A stretch of 64,000 nt of DNA from Phycisphaerales bacterium. GTDB taxonomy: Bacteria > Planctomycetota > Phycisphaerae > Phycisphaerales > UBA1924. Location of the stretch: positions 47,727 through 111,726 of the forward strand of contig JADZER010000048.1 in assembly GCA_020850415.1 (NCBI GenBank), given 5' to 3'. The notes below the pieces were generated by a model. That model worked only from the letters and a program-made list of their open reading frames with translations. It was not told where the DNA came from and did no database searches. Positions 29,667 through 38,104 of the stretch are shown here, one piece after another (within the stretch, counting starts at the first letter, position 1; each line of letters begins with the position of its first letter). The translations under genes and the position numbers were made by a program.

Positions 29667-31009
29667 CCAGCGTCTATGAAGGCCTGCGCCAGAAGATCCA
29701 GAACAACACTGCGACCGTCGGCATTATCGGACTCGGGTATGTCGGCCTGCCGCTCGCCCACGCGCTGCACGGCGGCGGGCTGCGGATCCTCGGCTTCGAT
29801 ATCGATCCCAGGAAGATCAAGGCCCTCGCCGAGGGACGCAACTACCTCGAGCACCTCGGGCCGGAGATGACCCGGGAGCTGGCCTCCGGCGGGCGTTTCG
29901 AGGCCACCTCCGACTTCGACCGGCTGCGGGAGCCCGATGTCCTGATCGTCTGCCTGCCCACCCCACTCGGGAAGCACCACGAGCCGGACCTGAGCTATCT
30001 GGTCCGCGCCGGCGAGCAGATCGGGCGCACGCTCCGGGCCGGGCAGCTCATCGCCCTGGAGTCCACGACCTACCCGGGCACCACCCGGGGCGAGTTCCTC
30101 GACGCGATCCTCGCCTCCCGGCCGGGCTCGGCCCAGGGGCTCGAGTGCGGGCGGGACTTCTTCCTGGCCTTCAGCCCCGAGCGCGAGGACCCGGGGCGCA
30201 AGAGCCACTCGACCCGCACCATCCCCAAGCTCGTCGGCGGGCTGGACGCCCAGTCCACGGAGCTGGCGGCCATGCTCTATGAGAAAGGCGTCGACCAGGT
30301 GGTCCGCGTCTCGTCGGCCGATGTCGCCGAGGCCGCGAAGCTGCTGGAGAACATCTTCCGCTGCGTCAACATCGCCATGGTCAACGAGATGAAGATGATC
30401 CTGTCGGCGATGGACATCGATGTCTGGGAGGTGATCGGCGCGGCGAGCACCAAGCCGTTCGGGTTCATGCCGTTCTACCCCGGCCCGGGCCTGGGCGGGC
30501 ACTGCATCCCGATCGACCCGTTCTACCTGACCTGGAAGGCCAAGGAGGTCGGTCGCCCGACGCGTTTCATCGAGCTCGCCGGCGAGATCAACACCTCGAT
30601 GCCGGACTATGTGGTGGAGCGGACGATCCTCGCCCTGAACGAGCACAAGCAGGCGATCAAGGGCGCCCGGGTGCTGGTGCTGGGCCTGGCGTACAAGCCC
30701 GATATCGACGACACCCGCGAGAGCCCGGCCTTCGAGGTGATCGAGAAGCTGCGCCACCTCGGGGCCCGCGTCGACTACAGCGACCCGCATGTCCCCGAGA
30801 CGATGCCCGTCCGCAAGCACGACCTGGGCATGCGGAGCGTCGCCCTCACGCCCGAGTCGCTCGCGGCGTACGACGCGTGCGTGCTCGTGACCGATCACAA
30901 GGCGTTCGACTACGAGTCCATCGCCCGGCACGCCCGGCTGGTGGTCGATACCCGAAATGCGCTCCGAGCCTTCGCCTCGGACATGGGCGGGAGGCTGGTC
31001 AAGGCCTAA
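29663..31009 (+). CDS. Nucleotide sugar dehydrogenase (UDP-GlcNAc/UDP-glucose dehydrogenase family, WbpA-like)
   Basis: A 448-residue NAD-dependent enzyme that oxidises the C6 of a UDP-sugar to a uronic acid. It has the Rossmann loop VGIIGLGYVGLPLAHAL at about residues 19-35, the catalytic cysteine in GPGLGGHCIPIDP near residue 279, and a C-terminal domain with LGLAYKPDIDDTRESPA. Overall resemblance is to the UDP-N-acetylglucosamine 6-dehydrogenase branch, but the substrate cannot be fixed by eye. It would supply an acidic sugar to the polymer. It overlaps the previous gene by four bases. Confidence 0.9.
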   Translation: MTSVYEGLRQKIQNNTATVGIIGLGYVGLPLAHALHGGGLRILGFDIDPRKIKALAEGRNYLEHLGPEMTRELASGGRFEATSDFDRLREPDVLIVCLPTPLGKHHEPDLSYLVRAGEQIGRTLRAGQLIALESTTYPGTTRGEFLDAILASRPGSAQGLECGRDFFLAFSPEREDPGRKSHSTRTIPKLVGGLDAQSTELAAMLYEKGVDQVVRVSSADVAEAAKLLENIFRCVNIAMVNEMKMILSAMDIDVWEVIGAASTKPFGFMPFYPGPGLGGHCIPIDPFYLTWKAKEVGRPTRFIELAGEINTSMPDYVVERTILALNEHKQAIKGARVLVLGLAYKPDIDDTRESPAFEVIEKLRHLGARVDYSDPHVPETMPVRKHDLGMRSVALTPESLAAYDACVLVTDHKAFDYESIARHARLVVDTRNALRAFASDMGGRLVKA

Positions 31010-31059
31010 GAATCCCCCGCCTGGGGGTGTTCGCGACCGCTGGACCTACGAGACGCGTG

Positions 31060-32025
31060 ATGACCCCACCGACCGGCTTTGTCAGACTCCGCCGCCCCGA
31101 GCTCTCGCCGGGGCCCGGGAAGCGATCGCCGATCGTGCGCTTCATCTGCCAGCCGCTGCTGCGAGGCCTGGCCGAGAGGCTCGGGTTCCACCTCGTCCCC
31201 AACCACTTCTATCAGCCGATGCCCGACTTCACACGCTTGCCCGAGCACCTCTGGCAGGACGCCGGGGACCCGGTCGGCATCGGGTTCCCGCTCGACCGCA
31301 TGCGCGGGCTGCTTGAGGCCATCGGCCGCGCCTGCGCCGAGGAGCTGCGGAGCTTCCCGGTCGAGAGGCCCAGACCGGGCGCGTTCCACGGGTTCTACCT
31401 GCAGAACGGGTACTTCGAGAGCGTCGACGCCGAGGTGCTCTACGGCATCGTGCGCACCCGCCGGCCCCGACGGATTGTCGAGATCGGCTCGGGGTTCTCG
31501 ACCCGCGTCATGCGCTCGGCGATCGAGCGCAACCTCGCCGACGACCCCGCGGGCCGGTGCGAGCTCGTCACCGTTGACCCCTTCGCCAGCGAGTCGCTCG
31601 ACGCGGACGCGTCCGCGCCGTGGAGTGTCGTGCGAGCCCCCGTGCAGGCGCTCGACCCCGAGTCGGTGCGGGCCCTCGAGCCCGGCGACATGCTGTTCAT
31701 CGATTCCTCACATGTGCTCTGCACGGGCAGCGATGTGGCTTTCGAGTTCCTCGAGCTGATCCCCCGGCTCGGGCCGGGGGTCCTCGTGCACATTCACGAT
31801 GTCTTCATCCCCGGTGAGTACCCGCGGGAGTGGGTCAAGTCCCGACGCACCGCCTGGAACGAGCAGTACATCCTCCAGGCGCTCCTCACCGATTCCGGCG
31901 CCTTCCGCGTCACCTTCGCGGGCCAGTGGATGAGGGTGCGCCACCCCGGGCTGCTCGCCGAGCACATCCCCTCGTTCCGACCCGAGACCACCTCCCCCGG
32001 GAGCTTCTACTTTGAACGCGTCTGA
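31060..32025 (+). CDS. Class I SAM-dependent methyltransferase-like protein
   Basis: A 321-residue protein with a SAM-binding loop, IVEIGSGFSTRVMRSAIE, a second-strand acidic position (LVTVDPFAS), and DMLFIDSSHVLCTGSDV followed by PRLGPGVLVHIHDVF, as in methyltransferase family 24-type proteins. It may methylate a sugar of the polymer. An in-frame GTG lies directly before the chosen ATG. The 50-base gap upstream is one of the few breaks in the chain of overlaps. The C-terminus overlaps the next gene by 14 bases. Confidence 0.75.
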   Translation: MTPPTGFVRLRRPELSPGPGKRSPIVRFICQPLLRGLAERLGFHLVPNHFYQPMPDFTRLPEHLWQDAGDPVGIGFPLDRMRGLLEAIGRACAEELRSFPVERPRPGAFHGFYLQNGYFESVDAEVLYGIVRTRRPRRIVEIGSGFSTRVMRSAIERNLADDPAGRCELVTVDPFASESLDADASAPWSVVRAPVQALDPESVRALEPGDMLFIDSSHVLCTGSDVAFEFLELIPRLGPGVLVHIHDVFIPGEYPREWVKSRRTAWNEQYILQALLTDSGAFRVTFAGQWMRVRHPGLLAEHIPSFRPETTSPGSFYFERV

Positions 32026-33211
32026 GGCAGGCAGCCCGACCCGCCGCTTCGACGGCATCATCTGCTTCGGCGGCGAGGACTGGTGGTACCACAACCGCGG
32101 GCACTACGACATGCAGATGATGCGCGAGCTCTCCAAGCGCGTGCCCGTCCTGTATGTCAACTCGATCGGCATGCGCGTCCCCAGCGTGGGGGAGGGCGCG
32201 ATGTTCGCCCGGCGCGTCCTCCGAAAGCTCAAGAGCCTCAAACGCGGGCTCGTGCGCGTCCGGGACGGGTTCTGGGTCGCGAGCCCGCTGGTCGCGCCGG
32301 CCGGTGTGGGCGCCGGGCTCAACCGCGCCGCTCTCGCGGCACAGGTGCGCATGTTCGCCCGCAGGGCCGGGATCACCCGGCCGCTGGTCTGGGTCGCCTG
32401 CCCGCCGGGCGCCGAGGTTGTCGAGAAGCTCGCGCCGGTCGGGGTGGTCTACCAGCGGACCGACCGGTTCGAGGCCTTCCACGGCGTGAACCCCGCCCGG
32501 ATCAAGGGGTTTGACACCTACCTCAAGGACCGCGCCGATCTGACCTTGTTCTGCTCCTCGTGGCTGATGGGGCAGGAGCAGGACGGCTGCCGCAGCGCCG
32601 AGTTCATCGACCACGGGTGCGACTACGAGGCCTTTGTCGCGGCCGGGCTCCACCCCGGGAGCGAGCCCGAGGATGTCAGGCCCATCGCCCGCCCGAGGAT
32701 CGGCTTCGTGGGCGGGATCGACAGCCATACCTTCGACCCGGCGCTGTTCGTCGAGGTGGCCAGGCGCCTGCCCGACGCCCAGTTCGTTCTGGTTGGCACC
32801 TGTTCGCTCCCCGAGGGCTGGGCGGACCTCCCCAATGTGCGGCTGCTCGGGAAGCGGGACTACGAGCAGGTGCCCGGGTACATGGCGGCGGCCGATGTGC
32901 TCATCATGCCGTGGAACCAGAACGAGTGGATCCAGGCGTGCAATCCCGTGAAGCTCAAGGAGTACCTGGCGGTCGGGCGCCCGATCGTGAGCACGCCGTT
33001 CCCCGAGCTGTCGCGGTTTGACGGGTTGGTGCGGGTCGCGGCGGATCCGGAGAGCTATTCGGACGCGATCCGGTCGGCGCTGGCCGAGCCGGGCGACCCC
33101 GAACCCGGGCGGCGGCGTGTGTCGTCGGAGACCTGGGCGAGCAAGGGAGAACTGGCCCTGAGGGCCTTATCCCGGCGGGGACTTGAACCGATGACCCCAG
33201 AGCGGCCGTAG
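32012..33211 (+). CDS. Glycosyltransferase (GT4/GT-B-like)
   Basis: A 399-residue GT-B-like glycosyltransferase. The N-terminal half opens with FDGIICFGGEDWWYHNRGHYD. The C-terminal half holds RPRIGFVGGIDSHTFDPALF, VRLLGKRDYEQVPGYMAAADVLIMPW and CNPVKLKEYLAVGRPIVSTPF, the usual donor-binding pattern. The start is TTG at 32012, preceded by GGGAG eight bases upstream and lying inside the end of the methyltransferase gene; the next in-frame ATG would remove the conserved N-terminus. It is the last gene of the polysaccharide cluster before the gap leading to the exosortase operon. Confidence 0.85.
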   Translation: MNASEAGSPTRRFDGIICFGGEDWWYHNRGHYDMQMMRELSKRVPVLYVNSIGMRVPSVGEGAMFARRVLRKLKSLKRGLVRVRDGFWVASPLVAPAGVGAGLNRAALAAQVRMFARRAGITRPLVWVACPPGAEVVEKLAPVGVVYQRTDRFEAFHGVNPARIKGFDTYLKDRADLTLFCSSWLMGQEQDGCRSAEFIDHGCDYEAFVAAGLHPGSEPEDVRPIARPRIGFVGGIDSHTFDPALFVEVARRLPDAQFVLVGTCSLPEGWADLPNVRLLGKRDYEQVPGYMAAADVLIMPWNQNEWIQACNPVKLKEYLAVGRPIVSTPFPELSRFDGLVRVAADPESYSDAIRSALAEPGDPEPGRRRVSSETWASKGELALRALSRRGLEPMTPERP

Positions 33212-33447
33212 GATGGTCCTTCGGCGCTGATAGGAGAGGGGTTCTCGGACTTCGCCCGCACCGTGGGAAGGCCTAGCGTTCAACCGTTCTACGCAAAGCA
33301 CCTAGCTTCCCAGCGCGTGCGGGGACGGCGATCGCCGCGGGCGCAACTGGCAAGGGGTTCGAACTGACCGGCACCAAGACCAACCAAGGGCACCTCTCGG
33401 CGCGGCCGGCCGACGGCGCCGGCACCGGGGATGCCGCTGCGCTTGGG
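33212..33447. other. Intergenic region before the exosortase operon, with an imperfect hairpin
   Basis: This 236-base gap is the first real break after the polysaccharide genes. GGGAAG (33265-33270) and CTAG (33273-33276) can pair with CTAG (33302-33305) and CTTCCC (33306-33311), giving a bulged 10-bp stem whose loop contains ACGCAAAGC. That short string also occurs in class I cyclic-di-GMP riboswitches, but the rest of that consensus is not evident. No firm promoter was seen. The coding frame of the next gene stays open back to 33277 without an ATG. Confidence 0.35.
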
Positions 33448-34344
33448 GTGTGGGTGGCCTTGATGGCCGGTGGCTTCAGCCCGCCGCCGATCGCCGCCGC
33501 GACCGGTCAGGCGGCGCTCGATCTGCACGCCTCTCCCACGGAGACCCTGCTGGACCGCTGGCTGGCGGCGATCGGCTCGCTGGAGCCGGTGGTCCCGGTG
33601 AGTGGTGTGCTGTGCGCCTGCGGGGGAGCTGCGCCGGCGCCCCGGGAACCCTCGGGCCGGGTCCGTGTGTTCCCGGACCAGAGCGACTATCGGGGTCCGG
33701 CGGGGGCGCTGCGCGACGCGCTGGACCTGCTGCCGCCCACGCCGCTGGTGCTGGCGCTCGAGGCGGCGCGGATCTGCCGGCTCGATCTCGGCGAGGTGGT
33801 GAGGGCGCACACCGCGCGAGAGGCGGATGTGACGGTGGTCGCGCACGCCGACGGCTCGCCGGCCGGGGTGTACCTGCTGCGCCGGGACAGCCTCGACCTC
33901 GTGCCGCCGAAGGGGTTCATGGACCTCAAAGAGCAGTGGCTTGGGCGGGTGGTGGGCGAAGGCCAGCGTGTGCTGGTGCACCGGATCCCGTCGGGCTCGT
34001 GCCCCAGGGTCCGCACGCGGCTGGAATACCTGCGTGCGGTGCTGCCGTGGGATTCGTGCTCGATCTCCGCGGCCGCGGAGGCCCAGCACGAGCCCCGCGT
34101 GCTCGGCGGCGCGCGGGTTTCGCGGTCGCTGGTGTGCGCGGGCGCGGAGGTGCGGCCCGGCGCGGTCTGTGTGGACTCGGTGGTGCTGCCGGGGGCGGTG
34201 CTCGAGCCGGGCGCCCTGGTCGCGCGGTCGGTGATCGCGTCGGAGATCCATGTCCGCGAGGGGATGGAGATCGTGGACGCGGTGCTGGGGCCGCAGGGGA
34301 TCGTGGCGGGGCGACCGCAGAGCGCCGCGGGGGTGCGTCGATGA
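33448..34344 (+). CDS. Nucleotidyltransferase-like protein with C-terminal hexapeptide repeats, probably catalytically degenerate
   Basis: A 298-residue protein laid out like GlmU or mannose-1-phosphate guanylyltransferases. The N-terminal half looks like an NTP-transferase fold (ALMAGGFSPPPIAAATGQAA, where active enzymes have GG-x-GTRL-x-PLT). The C-terminal half has hexapeptide-like repeats (GGARVSRSLVCAGAEVRPGAVCVDSVVLPGAVLEPGALVARSVIA). The GTRL signature is missing, so activity is doubtful and a regulatory or scaffolding role is possible. The start is uncertain: GTG at 33448, GTG at 33454 or ATG at 33463. It overlaps the exosortase start by four bases, so it is the head of that operon. 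Confidence 0.65.
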   Translation: MWVALMAGGFSPPPIAAATGQAALDLHASPTETLLDRWLAAIGSLEPVVPVSGVLCACGGAAPAPREPSGRVRVFPDQSDYRGPAGALRDALDLLPPTPLVLALEAARICRLDLGEVVRAHTAREADVTVVAHADGSPAGVYLLRRDSLDLVPPKGFMDLKEQWLGRVVGEGQRVLVHRIPSGSCPRVRTRLEYLRAVLPWDSCSISAAAEAQHEPRVLGGARVSRSLVCAGAEVRPGAVCVDSVVLPGAVLEPGALVARSVIASEIHVREGMEIVDAVLGPQGIVAGRPQSAAGVRR

Positions 34345-35219
34345 GCAGGCTCAACGAGTGGCGTTCGGTGGACCTGGCGTTGTTGGTCGGGCTGACGCTG
34401 CTGGCCGTGGCGTCCTGCTGGCCGGTGTGGCGGGAGATCTTCTCGATCGCGACGCACTCGCCGGAGGATTCTCAGATCCTCCTGGCGGCGCCGGTCGCGG
34501 TCTGGCTCGCGTGGCTCCGGCGCGGCCGGCTCCGCGCGTGCGGGCCGTCGTGGAGCTGGTTCGGTCCCGTGCTGATCATCTTCGGCGCCGTGCTCGAGCG
34601 TGCGGGCGAGGCCTCGGCGACGGAGATTGCGCGGCACGCGGGGATCATCGCTGTCGCGCTGGGGGCCATGCTGACCGTGCTGGGCGTGCGGGTGATGGTG
34701 GCGTTCCTTCCGGCCCTGCTGGCGCTGGCGTTCCTGATGCCCGTGCCGGGCCGGCTGCGCCAGCAGATCGCGGTGCCGCTGCAGGAGATCTCGGCGCATC
34801 TTTCGCAGAACCTGCTCGACCTGTTCGGGTTCGCGGTGGAGCGGTCGGGCAACCTGCTGATCATCAACGGGGAGCAGGTCGCGGTGGCCGAGGCGTGCAA
34901 CGGGATGCGGATGGTCTCCGCGCTGGCGTTGCTGTCGTTCGCGTTCGTGTTCTCGGTGCCGATGCGTCACCAGGTGCGCGTGCTGCTGCTGGTGGCCAGC
35001 CCGGTGGTGGCGCTGGTGGTGAACATCGTGCGCCTGGTGCCGACCGTGCTGGCCTACGGGCACCTGAGCCCCGGGGTCGCCGACCTGATCCACGATGTGT
35101 CGGGCTGGGCGGTGCTGGGGCTGGCGGTCGTGCTGCTCTGGGGGCTGCTGCTCCTGCTGCGGTGGTTCGAGGTGCCGATCGACCCCTACCCGGTGGAGCG
35201 GCGGGAGAGTGCGCGATGA
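34341..35219 (+). CDS. Exosortase (PEP-CTERM sorting transpeptidase)
   Basis: A 292-residue integral membrane protein with about eight hydrophobic segments. The three predicted catalytic residues of exosortases are in place: Cys186 in VAEACNGMRMV, Arg231 in VNIVRLVPTVLAYG and His251 in LIHDVSGW. Exosortases are thought to cut PEP-CTERM-type tails at the membrane and pass the protein on, a counterpart to sortase. Substrate candidates in this window are at 13955, 43989, 44946, 45896, 62675 and 63936. It overlaps both neighbours by four bases; EpsI follows directly. Confidence 0.92.
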   Translation: MSRLNEWRSVDLALLVGLTLLAVASCWPVWREIFSIATHSPEDSQILLAAPVAVWLAWLRRGRLRACGPSWSWFGPVLIIFGAVLERAGEASATEIARHAGIIAVALGAMLTVLGVRVMVAFLPALLALAFLMPVPGRLRQQIAVPLQEISAHLSQNLLDLFGFAVERSGNLLIINGEQVAVAEACNGMRMVSALALLSFAFVFSVPMRHQVRVLLLVASPVVALVVNIVRLVPTVLAYGHLSPGVADLIHDVSGWAVLGLAVVLLWGLLLLLRWFEVPIDPYPVERRESAR

Positions 35220-35902
35220 GCATCCCACGGCGATCGAGGCTGATCCCCGCGGCGTCGGCGTTGATCCTCGCCTCGCTGGTGGCGCTGCGGGTCGTCGAGC
35301 GCGCCCCGCGCGTGGACATCGCCCGCTACATGGAGAGCTCGAGGGCGGCTATCGACGAGATCCCCATCCGGATCGGGCCCTACTTCGGCGTGGAGCACAC
35401 CGTCACGCCCGGCGCGGTGGAGTTGCTCCAGCCCAACCGCATCCTGCAGCGTCGCTACACCGACCCCGACACCGGGGAGGGCTTCTCGCTGGTGCTGGTG
35501 CACTGCGGGATCGCCAAGGACATGACCGGGCACTACCCGCCCAACTGCTACCCGCGCTCCGGGTGGGTCACCGACGGCCCGCCGGAGACGGTCACGCTGG
35601 ACTCGCGCGGCGTGGTGATCCCGGCGACGCTCTACCACTTCGAGATGCGCCAGGGGTTCGCCCCGCAGCAGATGGACATCCTGAACTTCTTCATCGTGCC
35701 GTCGGGCCCGCAGCGTTTCGGCGCGGACATCCGGCGGGTGGAGCAGGCGTCGGGCTCGGCGTGGACGAGCCGGTACGGCGCCGCACAGGTGCAGATCATG
35801 ACAACCCGCGATATGGGGCCCGAGCAGCGTGAGGCGGTCTGGGAGACCGTGCTCGACGCGATGTCGTCGGCCCTCTTCGTGATCGCCGAGGGCCCGGCAT
35901 GA
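35216..35902 (+). CDS. epsI: Exosortase-associated protein EpsI
   Basis: A 228-residue protein of the EpsI family. It has one N-terminal membrane segment (about residues 9-26) and an extracytoplasmic domain with the family-type GHYPPNCYPRSGW near residues 104-116. In many genomes EpsI is fused to or encoded beside the exosortase and is needed for polysaccharide export; its exact activity is unknown. Here it is a separate gene overlapping both the exosortase and the Wzc-like gene by four bases. Confidence 0.87.
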   Translation: MSIPRRSRLIPAASALILASLVALRVVERAPRVDIARYMESSRAAIDEIPIRIGPYFGVEHTVTPGAVELLQPNRILQRRYTDPDTGEGFSLVLVHCGIAKDMTGHYPPNCYPRSGWVTDGPPETVTLDSRGVVIPATLYHFEMRQGFAPQQMDILNFFIVPSGPQRFGADIRRVEQASGSAWTSRYGAAQVQIMTTRDMGPEQREAVWETVLDAMSSALFVIAEGPA

Positions 35903-38094
35903 ACAACGAGCTGACACACCCCTCCGACTTCGAGTTCGACGATTCGTTCGGCGCGCCGGCCGAGTCGGGCCAGCACACCAACCCGCTGCTGCTGGTGCAC
36001 CGGTGTCTGCGGGGCCGGTACCCCGTCGCCGCGGGCCTGGGCCTGCTGCTGGCGATCCCCTGCGCGGTCGTCGGGTTCATGGCCATGCCTCCGGTGTACA
36101 CGAGCACGGGCGTGGTGAACATTGCGCCGACCCAGCCGCACATCCTGTACGAGACGGAGCTGAACGAGCGGATGAGCTCGTTCGACAGCTTCGTGCAGTC
36201 GCAGGCCAACCACCTGCGGTCCCAGCGGATCCTCGAGGCCGCGGTGGGCAACGAGGAGCTGAAGGGGGCGGGCTGGCCCGGCTACCCCGAGGGGCTTCGG
36301 TTGCTGCAGCGATCGGCTGAGGTGCAGGTGCCGCGCGGCTCACAGGACATCTTCCTCCGCGTGACACACGAGGACCCGAGGCTGGCCCGTGCCGCGGCCA
36401 ACGCGGTCCTGAACGAGTACTCGACGATCGCGGTCGACGAGGAAGGCCGGCAGATGGAGAAGACCATCAAGTCGCTCGAGGAGCTCCGCACCAAGGCGGA
36501 CCAGGAGCGGCAAACAGCCCGAAGCCGAGCCTATCAGCTCGCGGACAGCGAGGGCACCGACGACCTGGCGCGCCCTCGGGAGTCCCTGCACGGGCAGCTC
36601 ATGACCCTTGACATGCTCATCCAGGAGCTCGACATCCGACTGAGTTCGTTGCGGCCTACGGCGCCCGCGGACGGTTCGCCCCCCGACCTGTCCGCCGCGG
36701 AGCTGCCGCCGAGCCCCGAGGAGCTCGCGCTGGCCGACCCGGAGATCGCCTCGCTGCTCGCCAAGAGGCGCCAGCTCGAGCTGGAGCTCGCGTCGCTGGG
36801 CAGCCGTTTCAGCCCCGGGCACCGGCGGATCGTGTCGCTGAACGAGGAGCTGGCGTCGCTGAACACCATGATCGAGGTCCGCGCGACGCTCACCGCGACC
36901 TCCACCATCGGCCCCGCCGGGCTGCCGCTCGCCACAACAACGGCCGCCGACCTCCAGACGCAGCGGGACAACCTCGGAGCCATGCGGGACGAGAAGCGGC
37001 GAGAGGCGCAGCGAATCGGGAGGATCCAGCTCGAGATCGATCAGCGTCGCGAGGAGGCGGCCCGCTACGACGAGCAGTTCAAGGACGCCGACGAGCGCTA
37101 CCAGGCGTTGCTCATCCAGAGGCAGTACGGCAAGCAGGGGCGCATCAGCGTCGGCATCGCCGACACCCCGCTGGCGCCCTCGAGCGACCGGCGGATCCCG
37201 CTCGCCGGGTTCGGCGCGGCCGGCGGCGCGGCGGTCGGCGTGACGGCGGTAGCGCTCTTCGGCCTCGTCAGGCCGCGGTACCGGTACATCAACGACATCG
37301 ACGAGCAGGCCCAGAGCGTCCGCATCATGGGGGCGATACCCAACATCCGGACCATGGACGACAACGCCCGCGAGCTGGTGGGCGCGAGCGTCCACCAGAT
37401 CCGCGCCGCCATCGACGCCCGCCTCCTCGGACCGGGACGCCGGGGCGTGGCCCACCTCATCACCAGCGCCATGGCCGGCGAGGGCAAGAGCACCGTCACC
37501 GCGCGGCTCGGGAAGTCGTTCGCCATCAGCGGCAAGCGGACGCTCATCGTCGACGCCGACATGGTCGGGCGGAAGATCACCGCGAAGTTTTCTATGCGGG
37601 AGCTGACCGGCTTCGCCGACGCCATCCTCGACGGCGTCGACCCGCTCGCCTCGGTCCGGCCGACCGATGAGGAGAACCTGTTTGTCCTCCCCGCCGGCAG
37701 CCCCGGCGCGATGATGCCCGAGCGAGTCTCGGCGGCGGCGGCGGCGAGGCTGCTCGCCACACTCTGCGAGGAGTACGACGCCGTCCTGGTCGACAGCGGC
37801 CCGATCCTGGGCAGCATCGAGGCCCAGGCGGTCGTGCCCACCGCCGACGAGGTGCTCCTGGTGGTGTCGCGAGGGACGGGCGTGAGGCTGGTGAGACTCG
37901 CGATCGACAGGCTTCACCGGCTCGGCGCCAAACGCCTGGGCGTGGTGTTCAACCGCGCCACCATGCAGGACCTCGAACGCAGCACCAGCTTCAGCATGAC
38001 CAGCCAACGCATAGCCGACGCCCATACCGACCCGGCCGGGCGCGGCGGGATGGACTTCGGCGACGGCCCGATGCCGACCGCCGACAGCGCGTGA
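35899..38094 (+). CDS. Wzc-like polysaccharide chain-length determinant with BY-kinase domain
   Basis: A 731-residue inner-membrane protein. A first membrane helix lies near residues 47-65, followed by a Wzz-type periplasmic domain with long coiled-coil stretches (about 170-400), a second helix near 437-457, and a cytoplasmic ATPase of the tyrosine-kinase type. Walker A is MAGEGKSTV near residue 525, the second motif LIVDADM, and Walker B AVLVDSGP. The C-terminal tail after RSTSFSMTSQ contains no tyrosine, unlike the Tyr-rich tails of Wzc, so autophosphorylation may differ or be absent. It sets chain length and couples polymerisation to export. Confidence 0.89.
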   Translation: MNNELTHPSDFEFDDSFGAPAESGQHTNPLLLVHRCLRGRYPVAAGLGLLLAIPCAVVGFMAMPPVYTSTGVVNIAPTQPHILYETELNERMSSFDSFVQSQANHLRSQRILEAAVGNEELKGAGWPGYPEGLRLLQRSAEVQVPRGSQDIFLRVTHEDPRLARAAANAVLNEYSTIAVDEEGRQMEKTIKSLEELRTKADQERQTARSRAYQLADSEGTDDLARPRESLHGQLMTLDMLIQELDIRLSSLRPTAPADGSPPDLSAAELPPSPEELALADPEIASLLAKRRQLELELASLGSRFSPGHRRIVSLNEELASLNTMIEVRATLTATSTIGPAGLPLATTTAADLQTQRDNLGAMRDEKRREAQRIGRIQLEIDQRREEAARYDEQFKDADERYQALLIQRQYGKQGRISVGIADTPLAPSSDRRIPLAGFGAAGGAAVGVTAVALFGLVRPRYRYINDIDEQAQSVRIMGAIPNIRTMDDNARELVGASVHQIRAAIDARLLGPGRRGVAHLITSAMAGEGKSTVTARLGKSFAISGKRTLIVDADMVGRKITAKFSMRELTGFADAILDGVDPLASVRPTDEENLFVLPAGSPGAMMPERVSAAAAARLLATLCEEYDAVLVDSGPILGSIEAQAVVPTADEVLLVVSRGTGVRLVRLAIDRLHRLGAKRLGVVFNRATMQDLERSTSFSMTSQRIADAHTDPAGRGGMDFGDGPMPTADSA

Positions 38095-38104
38095 GAGTCG
38101 CTCG

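Noticed and set aside
33165..33240. tRNA-like string on the minus strand (GGTCATCGGTTCAAGTCC) at the end of the glycosyltransferase gene
   Set aside because: Only two of five T-stem pairs form, no matching 5' acceptor strand exists, and the bases are in frame within the glycosyltransferase C-terminus.
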